From the NCBI GenBank assembly GCA_036558645.1, contig DATBFG010000044.1:1-31229 (forward strand): a DNA stretch of 31,229 bases, in the 5' to 3' direction. Origin of the DNA: DATBFG01 sp036558645 (GTDB lineage: Bacteria; Acidobacteriota; Terriglobia; Terriglobales; Acidobacteriaceae). The stretch's first letter is position 1, and each line of letters opens with the position of its first letter. The position numbers and the translations under genes were made by a program. Below are positions 1 through 6,994 of the stretch, piece after piece. The notes under the pieces were generated by a model that was given only the letters and a program-made list of their open reading frames with translations, searched no databases and had not been told where the DNA came from.

Positions 1-163
1 AGTTCAGTTCTATTTGTCCAGCGGCTTCTATGCCGAAGTGCATCTCGACAGCGGCCAAGACCAAGCTTGCGCTGATCATGCGCAAGGGAACATTCGGTCA
101 CGCATGAATGTTGTGTAACGTTGTGGGAGGATTTGTCCGGATGCTTATAAGTCAGTGATTTTA
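1..163. other. Left flank, no recognisable gene
   Basis: An open frame on the plus strand enters from the left edge and stops at 116-118, about 38 codons. It matches no family I recognise and another frame is open for a similar length, so I do not call a gene. The stretch lies outside the tRNA-flanked interval that begins at 164. Confidence 0.3.
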
Positions 164-207
164 TGGCGTCCCCGACGGGATTTGAACCCGTGTGACCGCC
201 GTGAAAG
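164..207 (-). repeat. 3'-half tRNA-Glu fragment (putative attL)
   Basis: This 44-base stretch matches the 3' half of the complete tRNA-Glu at 4279-4356 in 43 of 44 positions, including the encoded CCA end, the T arm and the start of the anticodon arm. Similarity stops abruptly after 207, inside the anticodon loop. A displaced tRNA 3' end like this is what integration of a tyrosine-recombinase element into a tRNA gene leaves at the far end of the element. It cannot fold as a tRNA by itself. Confidence 0.8.
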
Positions 208-333
208 TTCAAAAGAGGCGCTTTGCAATCGTTTGCACCTGTTGATCAAGGGTTGCATTTCGCTAGAGTTCATGCGGGTAAACTGCATATTTGGCATTTG
301 ACTCCTTGGTTCGCCTTGGGAGCGATTTGCATC

Positions 334-358
334 AAGTTACGTCCCCGTTATGTCCCCA
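334..358 (+). repeat. 25-bp tandem GTTAYGTCCCC motif, left copy
   Basis: Two near-identical 11-base units, GTTACGTCCCC and GTTATGTCCCC, lie in tandem. The whole 25-base block recurs at 4206-4230 in the same orientation with one mismatch. Both copies lie just inside the tRNA-Glu repeats. This placement and the tandem form resemble integrase arm-type binding sites, but the function is inferred. Confidence 0.6.
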
Positions 359-427
359 TGAATTGCACCAAGGACGCTGCTCAGCCGCCCGTGGAGTATA
401 TTTGTGCGTCGAGAGTCCCGGACGCGA

Positions 428-886
428 ATGGTGATCGGAGTAATTTCCGATACGCACGGCCTGCTCCGTACCCAGGCGGTCAATGCACTCCACGGCAGCG
501 ACTTCATCATTCATGCTGGCGATATTGGCGGCCCAGACATTCTGAAACAGCTTGAAAAGATGGCCCCGGTTACTGCAGTCCGCGGCAATGTAGACATGGA
601 GGATTGGGCGCGAAAAATTCCCTTATCCGACGTCGTAGTAGTTGACGGCGTTTGGATCTACGTGCTGCACATTCTAAATAAGCTCGATCTGAAGCCTGAA
701 GGAGCAGGCATTGCTGCAGTAGTCTACGGACACAGTCACATACCCAAACAGGAATTCAAGAACCAGGTTCTGTATTTCAATCCCGATAGTGCCGGTCCTC
801 GGCGCTTCGATAGGCCGGTGAGTGTAGGGAGGCTCCTTGTGGAGGACGGCAATATCCACCCAGAGCTAATTCATCTGGACGTTTGA
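428..886 (+). CDS. YfcE/MJ0936-family metallophosphoesterase
   Basis: Predicted cytosolic phosphodiesterase of the calcineurin-like YfcE/MJ0936 family, about 152 residues, close to the usual family length. The metal-binding motifs are all present: D8-x-H10, G-D32, G-N54-x-D, H81 and G-H102-S-H104. The conserved C-terminal block NPDSAGPRRF is also there. I start at the ATG at 428 because SDTHG then sits at residues 7-11, as in the family; the ATG-less extension back to 404 adds unconserved sequence. Members hydrolyse phosphodiesters with divalent metals, but the natural substrate is usually unknown. It lies inside the tRNA-Glu-flanked interval and is convergent with the permease at 954. Gene family is clear; substrate is not. 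Confidence 0.85.
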   Translation: MVIGVISDTHGLLRTQAVNALHGSDFIIHAGDIGGPDILKQLEKMAPVTAVRGNVDMEDWARKIPLSDVVVVDGVWIYVLHILNKLDLKPEGAGIAAVVYGHSHIPKQEFKNQVLYFNPDSAGPRRFDRPVSVGRLLVEDGNIHPELIHLDV

Positions 887-953
887 CGGCAGAAATCGGA
901 GCCTTTCCGCAGCATGCGGTCCTGGAAACGACTCTCGTGGAGAACTGATCTCC

Positions 954-3374
954 TCACTCATACCTCAGTGAAACCATTGGATCGACCTCCAACACGCGCC
1001 GAGCAGGAAGATACACTGCCAGCATGGCAACCATTCCCAGCATCAGAACGACCACTCCAAAAATAAGCGGGTCTGTCGGTTTCACTCCGAAAAGCAGACC
1101 TGCCAGGACCCGGCTGGTTGCGAGAGCGATGACAATTCCAATCCCCAGTCCGAGGCTCACTATTACAGCGGCTTGCCGAAGCACCATGGCCATCAGTTGC
1201 CCATGCTTTCCTCCCAGTGCCAGGCGGATGCCGATCTCTTGCGTTCTCCGCCCCACCAGAAACGACATCACGCCATACACTCCTACTGCGGCCAGTAACA
1301 ACGCAGTGATTGCGAACATTGCGAGCAGCAGCATGTAGAATCGGCGCTCAGCCAACGATTCCACTAACACCGTTTCCATCGTAGAAACGTTGGTGACTGG
1401 CAGACCCTTATCGATGGCGTGCACCTGGTCTTGTACTGCTGAGGCCAGACTCGCCGGGTCCCCGTCGGTGCGGATCATTACACTGAAGAGCGAAATCCCC
1501 GATTGATCGGCGAGCAGATACGCATCCGGCGGCGGCTCAAGATCAAGGCCAAAATCGTGAACGTCACCTACAATGCCGATCACTTCGCCGCGCAGCTTGT
1601 CATACCCCATGCGGGCACCAAAGCTCATTTCTTTTCCCAATGCATCGCCATTCGGGAAAAACTTTCTTTCCGCACTCCGGCTCAACAACAGCACCTGAGG
1701 GCTGCCTCGATGGTCTGCGTCTTGAAATGGCCGGCCGCGCAATACCGGAATCTGCATAGTTGAGAAATAATCGCGGCTCACAACGCGTAATTGCGCACTC
1801 TGCTCTTCTCCCGGGGGCGCAGCCGGCACTCCTTTGACATCAAAGCTGCTGCTGAAGTCGTCCCCGCTGAATGGCTGAATAGAGCTGAGCCCGACCTTAT
1901 GAACGCCGGGCAGCGATTTGAGCCGCTCTAAAAGGGCTTGGGAAAACGCAGCAGTCCGGTCGCCATCAGGATAGCCTGCTTCAGGAAGGTTCAAGTTAAA
2001 GGTCAGCAGCTTAGATGGGCTGAATCCCGGGTCAACTGAAAGCAGGTTGGCGAAGCTCCGCAGCAAGAGCCCTGCTCCTGTAAGCAACGCAAGAGAAATC
2101 GCCAGCTCGCACGCTATTAATGAGGAGCGAAGCCATTTTCCTCCCGGATCACCCACCGTCTGTAAGCCCGATTTCAGAGATCGGGTGAGGTCAGGCCGGG
2201 AACCACGGAGCGCCGGCATCAATCCAAAGATGACGCCGGTGATGATCGCAACTACGCCAGTAAACGCGAGGACTCTAGTATCGATGTGAACTGAGTGTAT
2301 CCGTGGAATGTCTTGCGGGCCGTGTGCCAGGATGGCGGCGACGGCCCAGTAAGCCAGCAACAAGCCTGCCAGTGCACCGAGGCTTGATAACAGTAGACTT
2401 TCCGTGAGAAGTTGCCGTATCAAACGCCACGGAGCAGCGCCCACGGCAGTACGGATCGCGATCTCCCGCTCCCGAGCTCCGGATCTCGCCAAGAGAAGAT
2501 TCGCAAGATTGGCGCATGCAATCAGCAACACCAAAACAACCGAGCCCAGCAGGATCAATAACGCCGGTCGAACGTTGCCCACGAGGACGCCCCGGTAGTC
2601 GTCCGCGAATGCCGTCCAGCCCTTGTTTTTATCAGGGTAAGCAGCTGCCAATCCAGCATGGATCCTCTTCAGTTCTGCGTTAGCCTGCGCGAGCGTGACA
2701 TCAGATTTCCGTCGCGCCACCACGCCGAGATAATGCGCGCCTCGCTGTGTGGCCACGTTCGCTCCGAAACTTAGGGGAATCCAAAGGTCGGCGCCAGAGA
2801 TAGGAAATTGGAAGTCACCGGGCATCACTCCGACAATTTCGTAATTCTCACTGTCTAGTTGGATCGTTTGCCCGATGACCTTGCGGTCTTCTCCAAACCG
2901 CTGCTGCCAGAGCGCATGACTTAGAACGGCAACATGGTCCCGGCCTCTCTCACCCTCTTCGGGTGCAAACGTTCTCCCCAGCATGGGAGAAACACCCAGA
3001 ACTGGAAACAGGTCGGGAGTTGCGGTCACAGCTTTCAAGCGCATCGGTTCGCCTCGCCCGGTCATCGCGACCGGATTCGGAACGAAGGCTGACATGCCGC
3101 TGAACACATGGTTTTGCTCACGCCAGTCAAAAAAATTGGGCGGCGACGCGCTGAATCGGTCAATCCCTCTGGCAGGATTCGACTCAAAAACCGCAACCAG
3201 TTCATTTGGGTTAGTGAATGGCAGCGGTCGCAATAGCACACCGTTCACGACGCTAAAAATAGCCGTAGTCCCGCCCATGCTCAGCATGAGACAGAACACA
3301 GCTGTGAATGTAAATCCCGGAGATTTGCGTAAATGCCGGATAGCGTAACGAAGGTCTTGAACGAGAGTATCCAT
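954..3374 (-). CDS. MacB/FtsX-type ABC permease (ADOP family)
   Basis: A membrane permease of about 806 residues with the architecture common and highly duplicated in Acidobacteriota. It has an N-terminal membrane segment (about residues 15-38), a MacB-like periplasmic domain, an FtsX block around 280-400, another membrane segment near 420, a second periplasmic domain, and a C-terminal FtsX block (about 680-800) with the GVYGVMSFLVGRRTQEIGIR signature. No ATP-binding gene is adjacent, so it is an orphan permease; partner and substrate are unknown. I prefer the start at 3374 (MDTLVQDLRYA), which has a G-rich ribosome site about ten bases upstream; an upstream ATG at 3389 has none. It lies between the two tRNA-Glu repeats, so it may be cargo of an old element or a resident gene in a composite island. 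Confidence 0.85.
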   Translation of the reverse strand: MDTLVQDLRYAIRHLRKSPGFTFTAVFCLMLSMGGTTAIFSVVNGVLLRPLPFTNPNELVAVFESNPARGIDRFSASPPNFFDWREQNHVFSGMSAFVPNPVAMTGRGEPMRLKAVTATPDLFPVLGVSPMLGRTFAPEEGERGRDHVAVLSHALWQQRFGEDRKVIGQTIQLDSENYEIVGVMPGDFQFPISGADLWIPLSFGANVATQRGAHYLGVVARRKSDVTLAQANAELKRIHAGLAAAYPDKNKGWTAFADDYRGVLVGNVRPALLILLGSVVLVLLIACANLANLLLARSGAREREIAIRTAVGAAPWRLIRQLLTESLLLSSLGALAGLLLAYWAVAAILAHGPQDIPRIHSVHIDTRVLAFTGVVAIITGVIFGLMPALRGSRPDLTRSLKSGLQTVGDPGGKWLRSSLIACELAISLALLTGAGLLLRSFANLLSVDPGFSPSKLLTFNLNLPEAGYPDGDRTAAFSQALLERLKSLPGVHKVGLSSIQPFSGDDFSSSFDVKGVPAAPPGEEQSAQLRVVSRDYFSTMQIPVLRGRPFQDADHRGSPQVLLLSRSAERKFFPNGDALGKEMSFGARMGYDKLRGEVIGIVGDVHDFGLDLEPPPDAYLLADQSGISLFSVMIRTDGDPASLASAVQDQVHAIDKGLPVTNVSTMETVLVESLAERRFYMLLLAMFAITALLLAAVGVYGVMSFLVGRRTQEIGIRLALGGKHGQLMAMVLRQAAVIVSLGLGIGIVIALATSRVLAGLLFGVKPTDPLIFGVVVLMLGMVAMLAVYLPARRVLEVDPMVSLRYE

Positions 3375-3529
3375 AATACGCGCCCCCATGGATCAAGAAC
3401 AGCAGGATGAGCAACTGACGATCCAAAGTCGCTGGCGTGAACAGAAGCACTTCGGAGCAGGAGGAACCGAGATGGTGTTCAAAAGCACTATGCGCTGTCC
3501 GTAAGCGAACAGGTGTTCGACCAATTCAC

Positions 3530-3742
3530 CTGCCTCTCTACTGCGCTTGGCATGGATTCCGAAGAGAACTGGCGCCAAACCTCAATCGCTTAGGTGTGGA
3601 CGATATAGGGAATTCCGCCATAATGCGACGAAGCCCTGTGTCGACAACTCATAATCACTACATCAAAATTGCATCGCCCAGTTCGGTTGCGGCCATGAAG
3701 CAGTTCTCCGAAGCCTCATTGTGCTCCACTTGTGTGCTCTAG
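3530..3742 (+). pseudogene. Tyrosine recombinase C-terminal remnant 1
   Basis: In the frame ending at the stop 3740-3742, the translation from about 3548 reads as the end of a phage-type integrase. It has WHGFRRELAPNLNRLGV (the box II H-x-x-R region) and then a block ending TTHNHYIK that carries the probable catalytic tyrosine. The usual LRH before the final helix has become MRR. Nothing upstream in this frame resembles the rest of an integrase, so only the last 60-65 codons survive. It is a different integrase subfamily from the remnant at 3826-4271. The left boundary is approximate. Confidence 0.6.
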
Positions 3743-3825
3743 AAGGTGGGGACTGAACCCAACAGTTCGGTACATTAAGAGCAAGGATATGTGTTTTCTC
3801 TCAGTGAGCTGGAGGAGAGGGAAAG

Positions 3826-4271
3826 ATTCGTCACGTGTGGCGCAGACTACTCCTTCCGAAGACCAAGAACAACGAGAGTCGTATTGTCTACCTGAACCAT
3901 TTGGCGCTTCAAGCTTTGCATTCGTTGCCGAAACCCGCAAATCCCACCGATCTCGTTTTTCAGAATGTCCGCCCCGAGTGGGTGAGCGTGGCGTTCTCGC
4001 GCGTGTGCCGGCTCCAGAAGATCGACGATTTTCGCTTTCACCATCTGCGTCACACAGCGGCAAGTTGGCTCAGGATGAAGGGAGCCGACATCCACACGGT
4101 CGCTCAACTTCTCGGCCACAAAGATCTTCGGATGACCGCCGGTACTCGCATCTGTCGCCCGGATTCCTCGCGGAAGCGGTGGGAAGTCTCGATGTAGCTT
4201 TCGGAAAGTTATGTCCCCGTTATGTCCCCACGCAAGAACAGCTTCATCAGTCACCGACGGTAAGTGTTTGA
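3826..4271 (+). pseudogene. Tyrosine recombinase remnant 2, frameshifted
   Basis: This is the catalytic C-terminal half of a second tyrosine recombinase. It starts at a beta-strand block (LPKTKNNESRIVYLN), continues through FRFHHLRHTAASWLRMKG (box II H-x-x-R) and then AQLLGHKDLRMT (the G-H motif). The frame is then lost: after ATG ACC at 4132-4137 one base is missing in the next codon. The expected continuation RYSHLSPGFLAEAVGSLD, carrying the catalytic tyrosine, is read one frame over from 4140 and ends at 4269-4271. The N-terminal DNA-binding domain and box I arginine are absent; an in-frame stop lies at 3805. The gene points toward tRNA-Glu, as expected for an integrase next to its attachment site. 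It should be inactive. Confidence 0.85.
4206..4230 (+). repeat. 25-bp tandem GTTAYGTCCCC motif, right copy
   Basis: Matches the block at 334-358 in 24 of 25 positions, same orientation. It lies 48 bases inside the intact tRNA-Glu and overlaps the out-of-frame tail of integrase remnant 2. Paired with the left copy it resembles arm-type integrase sites, although part of it may simply be integrase coding sequence. Confidence 0.6.
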
Positions 4272-4278
4272 TTTGTTT

Positions 4279-4356
4279 TGGCGTCCCCGACGGGATTTGA
4301 ACCCGTGTTACCGCCGTGAAAGGGCGATGTCCTAGGCCGGGCTAGACGACGGGGAC
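4279..4356 (-). tRNA. tRNA-Glu (anticodon TTC)
   Basis: Read on the minus strand, this forms a complete cloverleaf. The acceptor strands GTCCCCG and CGGGGAC pair, with discriminator G and an encoded CCA. The anticodon loop is CTTTCAC, giving TTC, and the T loop is TTCAAAT. Its 3' half is duplicated at 164-207, which makes it the probable integration site; the intact copy sits at the integrase-proximal end, as expected if the element restored the gene. Confidence 0.95.
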
Positions 4357-4491
4357 TGAAGAGGCAGGCCTACCAACAAGCATTCGATAGTAGCAGTGCC
4401 AACTGCGAAGTGTCAAAGCTGAGAGGAAGCAAGGTAGTGACAGGTTCTTTTCTGAAACGACCATGTATTTATTAACGATCTGAACTTGCCC

Positions 4492-5457
4492 TTAAATTGC
4501 AATTGCGTCGTTAACGCCCGCCTTCCACGCGGAAAAATCGCGCTTCATCATGGACTCGAGTTCCTCGACTTCGGGAAGAAACCGCTCATAAAGCCGCAGT
4601 GTCGTATCTCGCGATAGATCCGTAAACGGCGGGCCACCTCCGAGAAAAAGCTTTATCAGGGGCGATCGCTTGACGGCGACGACAACCTTGTCGAGGCGTC
4701 GCGCCTTGAACCACTCGGCCATCACAGTCGCGCCTCGTGTCCGGTAGTAATTTTTGGGGTGCGTCATCGACTCGGAAGCATGAACTCGCCCGGCTTGCGA
4801 CGGCGACAGCTTAAAGCGCGGAATGCCGATGAAATCCGTCAATTTATCAAGGTAACTTTGCGGCTCATCACGCAAGTCTTCATATACCGTGGCTAGAATC
4901 TGATCATGACCGAAGGTGTGCTGCCAAGCCTTTAGGTTTGTCGCATAGCGGCCCGACTCCAGGAGTTCAGGATCCTTCACGATCGCCTGATCAAAACTCC
5001 ACGGAATCATTCCATAGGCTCGTTTCACACGATAAAGAGAGAGCACCCGCTCAACCGGATTGCGAAACGTGCAAACAATTTTCGCGTCCGGTATGGTTGC
5101 GGCAATTCGTTCTCTTGCCTCGTTCGACGCAAAATAGGTTGGCGCAATTTCGCCCATGTTTTGGTTTTCATCGGACTGCGGAAAATGCGCCTTGTACCAA
5201 TCGATCCCGCGATGAAAGTGTGTATCAAAAAAGCGAGTCTCTTTGGTCGGATTCGGCAAGACTACGTGGCTGCCCAAGATGTCGTGCAGCCAACTCGTGC
5301 CAGTACGTGGCGGGCCCACTAGCAAAAACGAGGGTAGCGATCGCATGGATGTTCGGGAACTCCGGCTCGTTAGCTCGGGAACTAGTTTGCTGCTTTCGGT
5401 CTGGCGAATTGGCGCTGTATTGCAGTCGGCATCTTCGTTGTGCTCAACCGCGCTCAT
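4492..5457 (-). CDS. PAPS-dependent sulfotransferase family protein
   Basis: Predicted sulfotransferase that moves a sulfo group from 3'-phosphoadenylyl sulfate to an acceptor. The 5'-phosphosulfate loop is visible as LLVGPPRTGTSWLHDIL near the N terminus, and the 3'-phosphate-binding block as CTFRNPVERVLSLYR, with the usual R and S. FFDTHFHRGIDWYKAHFP between them is typical of the bacterial heparan-sulfotransferase-like group. About 321 residues, normal length. I choose the ATG at 5457 because GGAG lies six bases upstream; a TTG at 5475 is the longest alternative. It stands alone next to tRNA-Glu with no sulfate-activation genes nearby, so the acceptor (glycan, lipid or protein) cannot be told. 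Confidence 0.85.
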   Translation of the reverse strand: MSAVEHNEDADCNTAPIRQTESSKLVPELTSRSSRTSMRSLPSFLLVGPPRTGTSWLHDILGSHVVLPNPTKETRFFDTHFHRGIDWYKAHFPQSDENQNMGEIAPTYFASNEARERIAATIPDAKIVCTFRNPVERVLSLYRVKRAYGMIPWSFDQAIVKDPELLESGRYATNLKAWQHTFGHDQILATVYEDLRDEPQSYLDKLTDFIGIPRFKLSPSQAGRVHASESMTHPKNYYRTRGATVMAEWFKARRLDKVVVAVKRSPLIKLFLGGGPPFTDLSRDTTLRLYERFLPEVEELESMMKRDFSAWKAGVNDAIAI

Positions 5458-5596
5458 TGCCATCTCCTGGACCAAACGCTGCCGAGCACCTGCGCCCTAT
5501 TCATGGCATCTTTATGAAAGGGGGAGGCTTACACGAACACCTCCAGCCGGTTGCCCCGCTGAGCGCGTCAGCAACCTTTCGATGGTCGACTACCAA

Positions 5597-6361
5597 CTAT
5601 GGTTGCCGACCATGAGCTCTGTTTTTTGGAATGGGTTGCCGCAATTTCCACAGAATCTGGCGAAGAATGCCAAGCCATGCCTCCGCATCCCGTTTCTCCA
5701 GGTTGAACCGGACGACCATGCGGCGGGTGAGGTCTTGGATCCGCGCTTCCATGCCCCTGTGTATATAGTCACTTTCACGCAAGGCCTCGAGCAGCGCAGA
5801 TGTGACGCGCTCCACATCTCCGGAACTGGCCAAAGGGAATTTTTTCTCAGGCGGTGCCGAAGCCTTTCCACTGCGGATGAGTTCGTAGAGGCAAACCGCT
5901 ACTGCTTGCCCAAGGTTCATCGATCCATGCTCCGTCCGCGTAGGGATGCGCATGAGCCAATGGCAATAGCTCAAGTCCTGTCTAGATAATCCGAATCTCT
6001 CAGAGCCGAACAGCAAAGCCACCGGCTCCGCGTTCAGATGCTTCCGAATTACCCGCCCGCCGAGTTCGAGCCGCTTTAAAGGGTGATTTACCTCGCGATG
6101 TCCGACGGCCGTCGTCCCAACCACAAGCTTACAGTCGGCGATGGCTTCGGCGAGGGTATCGAACTGTTCGGCCTTGGCGAGAAGTTCGGAAGCCCCTACC
6201 GCAGAACGAGCTGTGCGAAACGCCTTTTCATAAGGGTTCACTACGCGCAGTCGAAAAAAGCCAAAATTGCTCATGGCACGGGCCGCAGCGCCAATATTCA
6301 GGGGATTGCGGGTTTCCACCAACACCACGCGTAGGTGATCAAGTTTGGAGTTGGCGGGCAA
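5597..6361 (-). CDS. trmJ: TrmJ-like tRNA ribose 2'-O-methyltransferase
   Basis: SpoU/TrmH-superfamily (SPOUT) methyltransferase of about 254 residues. The three knot motifs are clear: NPLNIGAAARAMSNFGF (motif 1, N and R), ALLFGSERFGLS (motif 2) and IPTRTEHGSMNLGQAVAVCLYEL (motif 3, the S-x-N-L-x-x-A pattern). The N-terminal VVLVETRNPLNIG and the helical C-terminal extension fit TrmJ, which methylates position 32 of tRNA using S-adenosylmethionine, better than TrmL or TrmH. The specificity is inferred from family resemblance. It is transcribed divergently from the SET-domain gene; the 135 bases between them should hold both promoters. Confidence 0.85.
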   Translation of the reverse strand: MPANSKLDHLRVVLVETRNPLNIGAAARAMSNFGFFRLRVVNPYEKAFRTARSAVGASELLAKAEQFDTLAEAIADCKLVVGTTAVGHREVNHPLKRLELGGRVIRKHLNAEPVALLFGSERFGLSRQDLSYCHWLMRIPTRTEHGSMNLGQAVAVCLYELIRSGKASAPPEKKFPLASSGDVERVTSALLEALRESDYIHRGMEARIQDLTRRMVVRFNLEKRDAEAWLGILRQILWKLRQPIPKNRAHGRQP

Positions 6362-6496
6362 GCATCCTTATTCTAAGGCACGGCTGAGCTGAGGCACCTT
6401 CGACATAGTCCCTCTGTGAAGAAAGTCGAAAGATGTTTCATTGCCTATCAACCCGCCATCGCGTAGGCTTTTAGCTCACACTGTTGAACTCCTTCC

Positions 6497-6886
6497 ATGC
6501 TCTACGTCCGCCCAAGTCGAATCCAAGGCAAAGGACTATTTACTGACGCTCCGATTCGCTCCCGCAAGAAAATTGGCAATTTTACCGGGGAAGAGATCTC
6601 TGTTCGCGAAGCCCGCCGACGCGCTCACGGCGCGGAGCGAATCGCCATCGTCGAAGTCAGCGCGACTCGCGCGATCGATGGTAGTGGGGGAGACAATCCG
6701 CTCCAGTTTGTAAATCACTCGTGTGATCCCAACGTTTTCATTCGAATTGCTTATAACCGCGTCGAGTTTTACGCGCAGCGAAATATTTGCGCCGGTGAAG
6801 AACTCACCTGCAATTACGGAGAGTCGCACCACAACGGAAAGCTTCCTTGTCTATGTGGTTCAGAGAAGTGTGAAAAGTATATCTAA
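6497..6886 (+). CDS. Small SET-domain protein, putative lysine methyltransferase
   Basis: A 129-residue protein that is almost only a SET domain. It has a G-K-G-L-F start (residues 11-15), the pseudoknot motif FVNHSCDPN (71-79) and GEELTCNYGE (100-109) with the catalytic-type tyrosine Y107. A post-SET zinc site is formed by C118, C120 and C125 together with C76. These features predict S-adenosylmethionine-dependent protein lysine methylation. Bacterial members exist, but the substrate here is unknown. The start is the first ATG; no strong ribosome site precedes it. An inverted repeat at 6938-6973 lies just downstream. Confidence 0.85.
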   Translation: MLYVRPSRIQGKGLFTDAPIRSRKKIGNFTGEEISVREARRRAHGAERIAIVEVSATRAIDGSGGDNPLQFVNHSCDPNVFIRIAYNRVEFYAQRNICAGEELTCNYGESHHNGKLPCLCGSEKCEKYI

Positions 6887-6937
6887 GCGTCGTCCCAAGC
6901 GAGAGTTAACAACTCAACGACTGTAACCGAAATGAAA

Positions 6938-6973
6938 TGCCGTACCCCGTGCGCCAACACACGGAGTACGGCA
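6938..6973. terminator. Hairpin between convergent SET and degP genes
   Basis: Arms TGCCGTACCCCGTG (6938-6951) and CACGGAGTACGGCA (6960-6973) are complementary except for one position, with an eight-base loop. On the minus strand it is followed by TTTCATTTC, so it best fits an intrinsic terminator for the protease gene ending at 6995. It may also stop transcripts from the SET gene. Confidence 0.65.
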
Positions 6974-6994
6974 TCTCTTCGCCCCCCACCGACG

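Noticed and set aside
4938..5989. Two plus-strand open frames of 225 and 248 codons
   Set aside because: They lie opposite the sulfotransferase and TrmJ-like genes, which have complete motifs.
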